From: Streptomonospora sp. PA3
Lineage (GTDB): Bacteria > Actinomycetota > Actinomycetes > Streptosporangiales > Streptosporangiaceae
Assembly (NCBI RefSeq): GCF_009728995.1
Contig: NZ_VTZW01000008.1
Location: 1-64,000, forward strand
DNA: 64,000 bases
Direction of reading: 5' to 3'
Shown here: in pieces, positions 1-7,694 of the stretch
How positions within the stretch are numbered: the stretch's first letter is position 1
How the letters are laid out: every line of letters begins with the position of its first letter
The notes under the pieces: model-generated
Told to the model about the DNA's origin: nothing
What the model saw: only the letters and a program-made list of their open reading frames with translations
Database searches by the model: none
Position numbers and translations under genes: made by a program

Positions 1-478
1 CGAACCGGCCGCGCCGCTCGCCCCCGCGGGCGGTGAACACGGCCACTCCGGTGTGCTTGGACCCGGGGTCGATACCGACGTCGACGCCGTCGACCTCGGA
101 GTTCTCCACGGTGCGGTCTTTCAACCGGATGGTGAAGGGGGTGCGGCGGTGCACGACCGCCCGGCCCTTATCCAGGAGTTGGCGGGCGCGTGCCGGGTGG
201 CACGGCTGCAACGGCACGCGGTTGGTGTCGAGCACGAAAACGTGCGGGGGCACCTCACGGTGCTGCTCCCCGACCTCGGAGGGCGCGGGGGTGGCGCCGG
301 CGCCGCCGGGGGAAGCGGCGCCGGTCTCCTCTCGCACATGTCCCGCACCGGGTGCCTCACGGCGCCCGCCCCCCGTTTCGTCCCTGTTCCCGGGGTTGTC
401 TGCTGGGGCGGGTTCCAGAGTAGGCCGCTGAGGAGGCACGGCCTGGTGGGTCTTCTCTCCTGTGCGGAACGTAGCCAA
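1..478 (-). CDS. iscB: IscB-type RNA-guided nuclease, N-terminal part (cut by window edge)
   Basis: The minus-strand frame from TTG at 478-476 stays open to the window edge and gives 159 residues. After about 85 residues of Pro/Gly/Glu-rich sequence comes the IscB PLMP-type domain (VFVLDTNRVPLQPCHPARAR, then LLDKGRAVVHRRTPFTIRL), then the RuvC-I motif VGIDPGSKHTGVAV with the catalytic Asp. These are hallmarks of IscB, the RRXRR/HNH nuclease family of IS200/IS605-type elements, which is guided by an omegaRNA encoded just upstream. The HNH, RuvC-II and RuvC-III parts lie outside the window. A GGAGGTG at 492-486, nine bases from TTG, supports the start; no ATG fits this frame. The long low-complexity N-terminus is unusual, and the true start could be internal, near residue 80. 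The family call is firm; activity cannot be judged from this part. Confidence 0.85.
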   Translation of the reverse strand, partial: MATFRTGEKTHQAVPPQRPTLEPAPADNPGNRDETGGGRREAPGAGHVREETGAASPGGAGATPAPSEVGEQHREVPPHVFVLDTNRVPLQPCHPARARQLLDKGRAVVHRRTPFTIRLKDRTVENSEVDGVDVGIDPGSKHTGVAVFTARGGERRGRF

Positions 479-700
479 CGCGGTTCACCTCCCATGGTGT
501 TGGCTGGTGCTGGTAACGGCGGGCCTCCACCCGGGTGGGCGGAAAGCCCCCCGCCTTCAGGCGGGGGAACCCGTTACGACGGACTTCCCTGCGTCGCTGC
601 TCACCGGTCGGGTCCGCGGTGTCGTAGTTGCACGGGCCTCCACCCGGGTGGGTGGAAAGCCCCCGCCTTCAGGCAGGGGAACCCGTTACGAGGATCCTGC
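479..700 (-). ncRNA. Candidate omegaRNA region upstream of iscB
   Basis: IscB omegaRNAs are known to be encoded directly upstream of the nuclease gene, with the guide at the RNA 5' end. Here the 220 bases upstream of the iscB start carry two strong hairpin modules (see the tandem repeat at 521-691) built from CCCCGCC-ttca-GGCGGGG and the palindrome CCACCCGGGTGG. The minus-strand 5' boundary of each module is TCGTAACGGGTTCCCC. If the family rule holds, the guide would be the 16 or so bases just above 691, with a second possible guide above 579. The RNA ends are inferred. Confidence 0.6.
521..691 (-). repeat. Tandem duplicated 58-bp hairpin module
   Basis: Copies lie at 521-579 and 634-691, in the same orientation with a period of about 113 bp. 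They differ by one inserted C and two substitutions. Each holds the palindrome CCACCCGGGTGG and the stem-loop CCCCGCC-TTCA-GGC(G/A)GGG, and ends in GGGGAACCCGTTACGA. The 54 bases between them are unique. Confidence 0.85.
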
Positions 701-844
701 TATAAGCCGGTGCGGGACGACCCGATTGTTTCGGCTCGGCAAGGTCTCCTGCGGCAAGACTCCAGACGCTGGCCACTCTCGGCCACTGACCGAATCCTCT
801 TTGTACCGCGGCTTCGATCAGCGACCGACGCGACCGCGTGCTGC

Positions 845-893
845 GGACCGGGCCGGCCCGGCGCTACCAGCCGTTGAGCAGCAGGTGGTTGGC
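845..893. repeat. 49-bp direct repeat, left copy
   Basis: This copy matches 1640-1688 with one mismatch (C862 versus G1657). The sequence is the last 30 or so bases of the membrane glycosyltransferase gene (stop codon and the codons for HLLLNGW) plus the palindrome CCGGGCCGGCCCGG that follows its stop. Here it is a detached gene-end fragment. Confidence 0.9.
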
Positions 894-1007
894 GCGGGCA
901 ACGGCCGGATCCGGTCAGCTCCTGCTGCGTGCGCGGCCGCGGTAGGGCTCCGCCTGCTGGCATGATTGGCGCTTTGCGGGACGGGCCGGGGCGAAGGAGG
1001 ACGGACC

Positions 1008-1619
1008 ATGGTGGCTGACGCCTCCGCCGGGCGGGCGCCCGGTCGGCCCGATGGCGGGTCTCGGCTTCGGCGCTGGTTCGCGGGGCCGCCCGGGTGGGTG
1101 CTGGCGGCGGCCGGCACGGTCGGGCTGCTGGTCACCGCGTGGGCCTACTCGGTGCCGGGCGTCTACTTTGACTTCGCTCTGGGGTCCTGGCTGATCTGGG
1201 TCTGCGTCGGCGCCGCCTACCTGCTGAAGGCGGCGGTGCTGTACCCGCTCTTCGGGGAGTGGCACGGGTCGCCGTGGCGCCTTGCGGCGCGGTGGCTGAC
1301 GGTGCCGGTGCTCGTATTCGCCGCCTCCTCGTTCCTGGCCACCGACCTCGCGGTGCGCGCGGGCATCATGTGGGCCGAGCCCTCCGTCACCGCCTACGCC
1401 GAGGACCCCGGTGCGCAGGCGCCGGAGCGGTTCGGCCCCTACCGTGTTCTGCGGGCCGAGCACCTCGACGGCGGCGGCGCGCGCTTCCTGGTGGAGGACG
1501 CGGGGTTCCTCGACACCGCCGGCTTCGCCTACAGCCCCGGCGGCAGGCCGCCCCACCCGGGTGAGGATACCTACCGGCACGTCAGCGGGCCCTGGTACAC
1601 CTGGATCCACCGCCTGTGA
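1008..1619 (+). CDS. Small membrane protein of unknown function
   Basis: Encodes 203 residues. The start ATG 1008 has AAGGAGG at 994-1000; an upstream in-frame ATG at 966 has no such site. After a Gly/Arg-rich N-terminus there are about three hydrophobic segments (near residues 31-48, 58-80 and 98-116), then a soluble, probably extracytoplasmic tail rich in Gly, Pro and aromatic residues. I do not recognise a family. The gene lies between two 49-bp direct repeats derived from the end of the neighbouring gene, so it may have arrived with the 795-bp segment they bound. It is convergent with the glycosyltransferase gene at 1659, only 39 bp from its stop. Confidence 0.6.
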   Translation: MVADASAGRAPGRPDGGSRLRRWFAGPPGWVLAAAGTVGLLVTAWAYSVPGVYFDFALGSWLIWVCVGAAYLLKAAVLYPLFGEWHGSPWRLAARWLTVPVLVFAASSFLATDLAVRAGIMWAEPSVTAYAEDPGAQAPERFGPYRVLRAEHLDGGGARFLVEDAGFLDTAGFAYSPGGRPPHPGEDTYRHVSGPWYTWIHRL

Positions 1620-1639
1620 GCGGCGGCCGCCGCGCAGCC

Positions 1640-1688
1640 GGACCGGGCCGGCCCGGGGCTACCAGCCGTTGAGCAGCAGGTGGTTGGC
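1640..1688. repeat. 49-bp direct repeat, right copy (authentic gene end)
   Basis: Partner of 845-893. This copy contains the functional stop codon (1659-1661) and last codons of the minus-strand membrane glycosyltransferase, with the palindrome CCGGGCCGGCCCGG just beyond the stop. Confidence 0.9.
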
Positions 1689-3050
1689 CGCCAGCGCCAG
1701 CGCCGCCTGGACGCCCAGCCAGACGCGGTGGTCGCGCAGCGGGAGCAGCGCCGCGGCCGGGACGACCCACACCACGAACGGCAGCCAGATCCGCTCCGTC
1801 TCGCCCTTGCTCATGCCCGACAGGTCGGCGACGGCGATCGCCGCCAGCGCGGCCGCGGCCATCACCACCAGGGCGTCGTCGCCGTTCGGCGGGGTGCGGC
1901 GCAGCCGCCCGATGGCCGCGGGGGCGGCGAGCGCGGCGCGGCGCGCTCCGGCGACCGCGGCGGGGCCGGCCGTGATCACGACGATGGCGAGGTTGGCCCA
2001 GATCCAGTAGGAGTAGGGCCGCTTGCCGCCCACGCCTTGGAAGTAGCGGGTGACGAGCAGGTCGTAGCCCTCGAACCACCAGAACCCGGCCGCGGTGAAG
2101 GCGGCGGCGACCGCCGCGGCGCCGATGACGGCGAGCGGGAGCGCCCGCAGGGTGCGGGTGCAGGCGATCACCGCCGCGGCCAGGATCCCGGCCAGCGTCA
2201 GGCCGTAGGACAGGTACAGCACCCAGCCCAGCAGCAGCCCCGCGCCCAGCGCGGCCGCCCAGCGGGCGCGCGTGCGCGCCGTTCCGGCCAGCGCCAGCAG
2301 CGCCAGTCCCCATGCGGTGACCGCCGCGAAGTACCCGTCCGCCGAGGTGCCCACCCACACGGCGGCCGGCGCCAGCACCACGAAGGGGGCGGCGCGGCGC
2401 GCGGCCCGCCCGGCGCCCAGCGCGCCGAGGGCGACCAGGATCGCGGCGGCGGCGGAGGTTCCGGTGACGATGCAGAAGACGCCCGCCCACGCGCCCCCGT
2501 CCAGGCCGATGCGGTCCAGTCCGACGAAGGTGAGCATGGCGCCGGGCGGGTGCCCGGCGACGTGGGCGGGCCAGTTCCGCGGCACGTCGATGAGGATGTG
2601 GTCGGTGAAGGTGCGCAGCGCGGCTCCGGGGTCCTCCCAGCGCCCCATGGCCAGCAGGTACTCGTGCTTGTCGGTGAGCTGGCCGGCGATGCCCGGGTGC
2701 CAGCCGTCGACCAGGGCCAGGGCGAAGGTCCAGGCCGTCGCCGCGGCCCAGGTGCACCACAGCAGGGGGCGCCACGGCAGCCGGGCGGCGGCCGCGGGCC
2801 CCCACACCACCACCGCCGCGGCCACGACCAGTGCCGGCAGCGTGCCCGGCCCCACGTGCGGCGCCCAGTCGGAGTACAGCGGTTCCCAGTCGACGTAGAG
2901 CTTCTGGCCCGCGCGCTCGATCAGCACGCCCGCGACCGCGGCGGCCGCGACGAGCACCGCCGCGCACACGGCCGTGATGACGTCCGCCCGCCGCCGGGGC
3001 CCTCCTGGAGGCGCTGCGGCGGACTGCTGCTGGTAGCGGGGTGCGGTCAC
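1659..3050 (-). CDS. Multi-pass membrane protein, probable GT-C type glycosyltransferase
   Basis: Encodes 463 residues from GTG 3050; the open frame continues upstream, but that part looks like shadow sequence. About ten hydrophobic helices are visible. An early loop contains LYVDWEPLYSDWAPH and later loops contain HPPGAMLTF and SKGETERIWLPF. This layout of an acidic first loop and many membrane helices is typical of actinobacterial GT-C/GT87-like mannosyltransferase homologues that use lipid-linked sugars. It sits 217 bp downstream of a methyltransferase in a surface-glycan-like cluster (3268-6762) and may belong to it. Family assignment comes from topology and context only, so the substrate is unknown. 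Confidence 0.65.
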   Translation of the reverse strand: MTAPRYQQQSAAAPPGGPRRRADVITAVCAAVLVAAAAVAGVLIERAGQKLYVDWEPLYSDWAPHVGPGTLPALVVAAAVVVWGPAAAARLPWRPLLWCTWAAATAWTFALALVDGWHPGIAGQLTDKHEYLLAMGRWEDPGAALRTFTDHILIDVPRNWPAHVAGHPPGAMLTFVGLDRIGLDGGAWAGVFCIVTGTSAAAAILVALGALGAGRAARRAAPFVVLAPAAVWVGTSADGYFAAVTAWGLALLALAGTARTRARWAAALGAGLLLGWVLYLSYGLTLAGILAAAVIACTRTLRALPLAVIGAAAVAAAFTAAGFWWFEGYDLLVTRYFQGVGGKRPYSYWIWANLAIVVITAGPAAVAGARRAALAAPAAIGRLRRTPPNGDDALVVMAAAALAAIAVADLSGMSKGETERIWLPFVVWVVPAAALLPLRDHRVWLGVQAALALAANHLLLNGW

Positions 3051-3267
3051 GGCGCCACCGTAGGCACACCCGGCCCGGCTCGCCGCCGCGACACCAGCGG
3101 GGCGCCGCAGATCCGGTCGCGGACTCTCCCGCCGCCGCACGGCCGCGTGCCGCGCCGGGGTCCGGCGGCGCCCGGGCCGCCGGACCGGGCGGCCCCGACC
3201 CGCGACCGCAGGGCCGGCCCGCGCGCTGCGGCCACCGTGCTCACCGCCACCGCATCCGGCACCGGCC

Positions 3268-3933
3268 TCACCCCTCCCGGCGCAGGGCCGCGAACGCCCT
3301 GCTCCCCTGCTGCCATGTCTCCTCCAGGCTCCACGGCGTTTCCGCGGCGACGGCGGCCAGCGCGCGCAGTCCCAGGCGCGCCCACGGGAAGGGGGCGCCG
3401 CACCGGCCGTGGCCGTCGCACATCCGCACCGCCATCCGCTCGTCGTCGTCCTCACCGGTGGCCTCGGCCAGCAGCAGTCCGTGCGGAGCGACGACCTCGG
3501 CCAGCCGGACCAGCAGCGCCGCGGGATCGCCCCCGATGCCGATGCTGCCGTCGAGCAGCAGCGCGGTGTGCCAGCCGCCCTCGCCGGGGAGCCTGCCGAA
3601 CACGCTGCGGCGCAGCGCACGCCCGCCCGCGGCGCGGGTGTGCCGGACCGCGCCGGGGTGGATGTCGATGCCCAGCGCCCGATGGCCCCGGCGGAGCAGG
3701 CCGGCCGCCATGCGGCCCGGTCCGCAGCCGACGTCGAGGACCGCGCCCTTGCAGCGCCGCAGGACGCTGCGGTCCGCGGCGTCGGGCACCGAGCACCAGC
3801 GTTCGACGTCCAGGGGCAGCAGGCGCCCGTCCGCGCAGTGCAGGAACAGCGGTCCGCGACCGGTGCCCAGCGCCGCGGCGTAGGGATCGGCGATGCCCGA
3901 AGCGGCGGGGCGGCGCGCTGCGTGCGGGCCCAT
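3268..3933 (-). CDS. SAM-dependent class I methyltransferase
   Basis: Encodes 221 residues. Motif I, VLDVGCGPGRMAAGLLRRGH, is the SAM-binding loop of class I methyltransferases, followed by an acidic residue at strand 2 (ALGIDIHPGAV). Cys and His residues near the C-terminus (RMCDGHGRCGAPFPW) resemble a feature of the actinobacterial homologues that sit beside DUF2064 genes. Its ATG (3933-3931) shares one base with the DUF2064 stop (TGATG), so the two are translationally coupled. The acceptor is unknown; neighbours suggest a glycolipid or glycan intermediate. Confidence 0.8.
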   Translation of the reverse strand: MGPHAARRPAASGIADPYAAALGTGRGPLFLHCADGRLLPLDVERWCSVPDAADRSVLRRCKGAVLDVGCGPGRMAAGLLRRGHRALGIDIHPGAVRHTRAAGGRALRRSVFGRLPGEGGWHTALLLDGSIGIGGDPAALLVRLAEVVAPHGLLLAEATGEDDDERMAVRMCDGHGRCGAPFPWARLGLRALAAVAAETPWSLEETWQQGSRAFAALRREG

Positions 3934-4676
3934 CAGCCGGTCCCGCCGCGGCAGCGCCGCCATGCCGCCGCGAACCGGCTGCCGGGGGCGGCGCGGGCGA
4001 CCCGGGCGGCGGTGGCGGGGGTGTCGGCGTCGACCAGCTCGGCCAGGTCGCGCACCCGCAGTCCGGCCTCGACCAGGCGGGCCCGCTGGATCGCGCCGGT
4101 GCGGGCGGTGGACATCGGTACGCCGCGCAGCAGCCGCGGGTCCGGATCGGCCAGGCCCAGCGCCCAGAACCCGCCGTCCCGGGCCGGCCCGAACCACGCG
4201 TCGACGCCGTCCCAGGCGTCGTCGCCCAGCGCCGGGGCCAGCAGGGCGGGGGTCACCTGCGGGGTGTCCATGCCGATCAGCAGCGCGGGCCCGGGGCACC
4301 CGGCGAACGCGGACGCGAGCCGCTCGTCCAGCCCTCCCCCGGCCTGGGCGACGACCTCGAACCCGGGCTCGGGCAGCCAGGGCCCCGGGGTTCCGCTGAG
4401 CACCAGTACTCTGCGGCGCGCCGGAGCGGCCTGCACCGCTTCCAGGGTGTCGGCCAGCGCGGCGGCGGCGAGCTCCGCGGCCTCCTCGGCGGTGACGTCC
4501 GGCTGCAGCCGCGTCTTGACCCGCCCCGGCACCGGCTCTTTGGCGATGACCAGCAGGGCAGTGGGGCCGGTGGGGCCCGCCGGCCGCGGGGCGGCGGCGC
4601 GGTCGGGGTGCGGCGCCGCCCGGCCCGCGGCAGGCTTCGCCGCGGGCCCGCCGCCGTCCGCTCGCGGGCCGCTCAT
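3933..4676 (-). CDS. DUF2064 (TIGR04282-type) nucleotidyl/glycosyltransferase-like protein
   Basis: Encodes 247 residues. After a Pro/Ala-rich start of about 35 residues, the core begins ALLVIAKEPVPGRVKTRL, the signature of DUF2064/TIGR04282 proteins, which have a GT-A/nucleotidyltransferase-like fold. Later motifs include LLIGMDTPQV and ARDGGFWALG, also typical. The ATG overlaps the stop of the upstream GT2 gene by four bases (ATGA), and its own stop overlaps the methyltransferase start, so the three form one translational unit. The biochemical role is not established for the family in actinobacteria. Confidence 0.8.
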   Translation of the reverse strand: MSGPRADGGGPAAKPAAGRAAPHPDRAAAPRPAGPTGPTALLVIAKEPVPGRVKTRLQPDVTAEEAAELAAAALADTLEAVQAAPARRRVLVLSGTPGPWLPEPGFEVVAQAGGGLDERLASAFAGCPGPALLIGMDTPQVTPALLAPALGDDAWDGVDAWFGPARDGGFWALGLADPDPRLLRGVPMSTARTGAIQRARLVEAGLRVRDLAELVDADTPATAARVARAAPGSRFAAAWRRCRGGTG

Positions 4677-5458
4677 CGCGGCCGCCCCGGCGGAGGGGGC
4701 GGAGGGGCCGGGGCCGGCGGTTGGCGCAGCACCGCCCGCATGTCACGCACGGCCGTCCAGGTGCCGCGCCAGGTGCCGGTCACCTTGGAGCGCCCGCTGC
4801 GGGGCCGATAGGCGACGTCGACCTCGCTGATGCGCCAGCCCGCGTCGGCGGCGCGCACGACCATCTGCAGGGGGTAGCCCGAGCGCCGGTCGGTGAGTCC
4901 GAGGCCGAGCAGGGCGGCGCGGCGGGCGGCCCGCATCGGTCCGATGTCGCGCAGGCGCACGCCGGTGCGCCGCCGCAGCATCCGCGCGACGGCGGCGTTG
5001 CCCGCCCGCGCGTGCAGGGGCCAGGCCCCCGCACCGGTGGGCCGGCGCCGGCCCAGCACCAGGTCGGCGGCGCCGCTGCGCACGGCCTCGACCATCGGCG
5101 GCAGCAGCGCGGGGTCGAGGGAGCCGTCGCAGTCGCAGAAGCAGACGAACTCCGCCTCGGCCGCGCTCAGCCCCGCGTGGCAGGCCGCCCCGAACCCGCG
5201 CCGGGGCTCGGTGACGACGCGCGCGCCCAGCCCCGCCGCGATGGCGCCCGAGTCGTCGGTGGAGCCGTTGTCGACGACGATGGCGCGCCAGCCGGCCGGG
5301 ATCCGCCCCAGCACCCACGGCAGGGCCGCGGCCTCGTCCAGGCAGGGCAGCACCACCTCGGCGGGCGGCGGGTGCTCGGACGGGCCGGCGGGTGGCGCCG
5401 GATCGGGATCGGGAGCGGGCTGCGCCTCGGGGCCGCTGCGCGGCTCGCCTGGAACCAT
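4673..5458 (-). CDS. Family 2 glycosyltransferase
   Basis: Encodes 261 residues from ATG 5458, which has AGGAGG six bases upstream; the open frame extends 54 residues further but without a better site. The GT-A fold is clear: VVLPCLDEAAALPWVLGRIP, then VVDNGSTDDSGAIA for nucleotide-sugar binding, and a DxD-like FCDCDGSLDP for metal. The C-terminus is a Pro-rich tail without membrane helices. These enzymes commonly move a sugar from a nucleotide donor to a lipid carrier such as polyprenyl phosphate. First gene of the overlapping GT2-DUF2064-methyltransferase set. Confidence 0.85.
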   Translation of the reverse strand: MVPGEPRSGPEAQPAPDPDPAPPAGPSEHPPPAEVVLPCLDEAAALPWVLGRIPAGWRAIVVDNGSTDDSGAIAAGLGARVVTEPRRGFGAACHAGLSAAEAEFVCFCDCDGSLDPALLPPMVEAVRSGAADLVLGRRRPTGAGAWPLHARAGNAAVARMLRRRTGVRLRDIGPMRAARRAALLGLGLTDRRSGYPLQMVVRAADAGWRISEVDVAYRPRSGRSKVTGTWRGTWTAVRDMRAVLRQPPAPAPPPPPPGRPR

Positions 5459-5715
5459 GGGACCTCCTGCGGTCGACGACGGAGGGCGCGGGAGCGCCGG
5501 AGCCGGCCCCTGGCGGGAGCGGCGGCGCCGGTGCGGCGGCGGCCGGCCGGACCCCCGGCCGGTCCTGCCTGTGTGCTGCCCCGCCGCACCCCGGAACACG
5601 CCGCGTCGCGTCGTGTTCACTCCTGGTTTCCGACCGCCCGGCGCGCCGCCGGGCGACCGGCCTCACCCCTGGTTCGGAGCCGGGACCCACGCGGCGACCG
5701 CGTGGCCGGATGCGG

Positions 5716-6762
5716 TCACGCGGACGCGGAGGGATCGCCAAGCGGCGCCGCGGCGAACTCCGCCATGCCCTCGGCGAAGCCCACCCGGGGGCGCCAGCCG
5801 AGTTCGTCGGCGAGGCGCTGGGAGGATGCGGTGATGTGGCGGACGTCGCCGAGCCGGTAGCGGCCGGTGACCCGCGGGCGGGGTCCGCCGTGGGCGTTGG
5901 CGAGGGCCTCGGCCATCTCCCCCACGGTGTGCGGCGTCCCGCTGCCGGCGTTGTAGGCCCGCAGCGTGCCGCCTTCGCGGTGGGCGACGGCCTCCAGGGC
6001 GGCCGTGTTCGCGTCGGCGATGTCGCGCACGTGCACGAAGTCGCGCCGCTGGTGTCCGTCCTCGAACACGGCGGGGGCCTCGCCGCGCGCCAGCGCCGAG
6101 CGGAAGAAGGAGGCGACGCCGGCGTAGGGGGTGTCGCGGGGCATCCGGGGCCCGTAGACATTGTGGTAGCGCAGCGCGATGGCGCGCCCGCCGGTCGAGC
6201 GCGCCCATGCGGCGGCGAGGTGCTCCTGGGCGAGTTTGGTGGCGGCGTAGACGCTGCGGGGGTCGGCGGGGGCGTCCTCGCCGACCAGGCCGGGCTCCAG
6301 CGCGGCCCCGCACTGCGGGCAGGTCGGCTCGAACCGGCCGGCGTCGAGGTCGGCCGGGCGGCGCGGGCCGGGGCGCACGCCGCCGTGCTCGGGGCAGGTG
6401 TAGCGGCCTTCGCCGTAGACGACCATGGACCCGGCCAGTACCAGGTCGCCGACGCCGGCGCGCGCCATGGCGGCAAGCAGCACGGCGGTGCCCAGGTCGT
6501 TGGCGCCGACGTAGGCGGGCGCGTCGCCGAAGTCGGTCGTCAGCCCCACCATCGCGGCCTGGTGGCACACCGCGTCCACGCCCCGCAGCGCCGCCCCGAC
6601 ACCCGCGGCGTCGCGGACGTCGCAGCGCACCCACTCCCGGCCCTCGGGGCCCTCGGGCGGCGGCCGCGTGTCCAGCACCACCGGATCATGCCCGGCACCG
6701 GCCAGGGCGGCGACGACATGGGACCCGATGAACCCGGCACCGCCGGTGACGAGAATGCGCAT
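5716..6762 (-). CDS. NAD-dependent epimerase/dehydratase with a zinc-ribbon-like insert
   Basis: Encodes 348 residues. It is an extended short-chain dehydrogenase: GGAGFIGSHV binds NAD(P) at residues 7-16, and the catalytic YxxxK is Y172/K176. An insert at residues 120-160 carries C123, H126, C148 and C151, a likely zinc site not present in plain GalE-type enzymes. The likely role is making or editing a nucleotide sugar for the downstream glycosyltransferases, 258 bp away on the same strand. No gene is visible in the 5459-5715 gap. The exact reaction cannot be read from sequence. Confidence 0.8.
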   Translation of the reverse strand: MRILVTGGAGFIGSHVVAALAGAGHDPVVLDTRPPPEGPEGREWVRCDVRDAAGVGAALRGVDAVCHQAAMVGLTTDFGDAPAYVGANDLGTAVLLAAMARAGVGDLVLAGSMVVYGEGRYTCPEHGGVRPGPRRPADLDAGRFEPTCPQCGAALEPGLVGEDAPADPRSVYAATKLAQEHLAAAWARSTGGRAIALRYHNVYGPRMPRDTPYAGVASFFRSALARGEAPAVFEDGHQRRDFVHVRDIADANTAALEAVAHREGGTLRAYNAGSGTPHTVGEMAEALANAHGGPRPRVTGRYRLGDVRHITASSQRLADELGWRPRVGFAEGMAEFAAAPLGDPSASA

Positions 6763-6879
6763 CCCATGAAGCTACTCCCGGCGGACCGCCCGCGCCCGGC
6801 ACTGGGCCGATCGCGCTGGGCGCCTCGGGATTTCTCGGGGTAGTGAAAGATGTGCCCGTTCTCCCCATGGCCGCTGGCA

Positions 6880-6929
6880 CACCCGCCTGCTATGTCTGGA
6901 GTCGGCTCTGCCGACCAGACAGGCGGGTG
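6880..6929 (+). promoter_or_regulatory. Large leader hairpin ending just before an ATG
   Basis: CACCCGCCTG (6880-6889) is perfectly complementary to CAGGCGGGTG (6920-6929), and inside it GTCGGC (6901-6906) pairs with GCCGAC (6910-6915) around a TCT loop, with TCTG/CAGA pairing between. The 3' arm contains the only purine-rich site (GGCGGGTGG) before ATG 6934, so folding would hide it. It could be a translational switch or a DNA-level inverted repeat. Confidence 0.5.
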
Positions 6930-6933
6930 GCGC

Positions 6934-7410
6934 ATGACGACCAAGAAGACCCGGCGGCACTACAGCAGTGAGGGTTTCCGGCTGCCTTTCCAGGGATGGC
7001 GCACGAGTCGCCGAGGCGACATCGCGGGCGAGATCGTCTCGGAGGAGGCCGAGACGCGGGTCGAGCCCCGCGCCGGCGCCGCGGTGCCTCGCCCCCGGCG
7101 GGCCACCAAGCCCGCGCGCAAAGCGGCGGCCGGGAAGGCGGCGAAGGATTGGGCAGCGGCGAACGCCTACCTCGCCGCCCAGCTCCACCAGGCTCGCGCG
7201 CAGCTGAAGACGAACCCCGCAGCGGCGCGCCGGGTGTGCGAGAAGGCGCTGCGCCGACCGAACGACGAGCTCAACCTCGCCTCCCACGGCGGCCGCACAT
7301 ATCGCGAGGAGTTCCAGGACGCCTTGGAGAAGGCACGCGAACGCGGCTCGCCGGAGCCGGCGGACAAGGGCCGACAGCACAAGCGCAAGCGGGGCGCGCA
7401 GCAGCGCTGA
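6934..7410 (+). CDS. Small basic protein of unknown function
   Basis: Encodes 158 residues from ATG 6934; in-frame ATGs at 6892 and 6850 are alternatives, the former inside the leader hairpin. The sequence is Lys/Arg/Ala-rich: a basic N-terminus (MTTKKTRRHYSSEGF), a flexible Pro/Arg/Ala linker, a helical stretch at about residues 65-130 and a basic tail ending KRKRGAQQR. That composition suggests nucleic-acid binding, but no known domain is recognised. It is followed by 284 bp with no visible gene and then by the helicase gene on the same strand. A functional link between the two is possible but unproven. Confidence 0.5.
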   Translation: MTTKKTRRHYSSEGFRLPFQGWRTSRRGDIAGEIVSEEAETRVEPRAGAAVPRPRRATKPARKAAAGKAAKDWAAANAYLAAQLHQARAQLKTNPAAARRVCEKALRRPNDELNLASHGGRTYREEFQDALEKARERGSPEPADKGRQHKRKRGAQQR

Positions 7411-7694
7411 GCACCCCGGGCCCCCCACCGTTCACCTCTCGCCAAAGCCGCGCACCACCTCCCCTTCGGGTGACCGCCGCCCGAAGCTCCGCTGCGCCGC
7501 GGGGCGCCCGCTTCCGCGGAGAACCGGGCGGCGGCCTCGGCCATCCGGGGCCCGGTCCGCGCACCCGGGTCGGCGGCATCGCCCGCGCCGTTCCCACGTG
7601 CTCTCGGCCGCGGCCTCGCAGCGCCTCGCGGCATACTTGCCGGGCGGCGGGTGAGCGGCGGGACGCCGCGTGCGGACAGGAGACGGGTGCACAC

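Noticed and set aside
521-691. Possible two-repeat CRISPR next to the nuclease gene.
   Set aside because: Only two copies with one 54-base interval; the hairpin content and position fit an omegaRNA module better, though the doubled layout is noted as a finding.
53-877. A 274-residue plus-strand frame over the iscB start and leader.
   Set aside because: It is antisense to the clear IscB motifs and has no recognisable domain.
1680-4811. A plus-strand frame of over 1000 residues.
   Set aside because: Antisense to well-supported minus-strand genes; composition is Gly/Arg/Ala noise from high GC.
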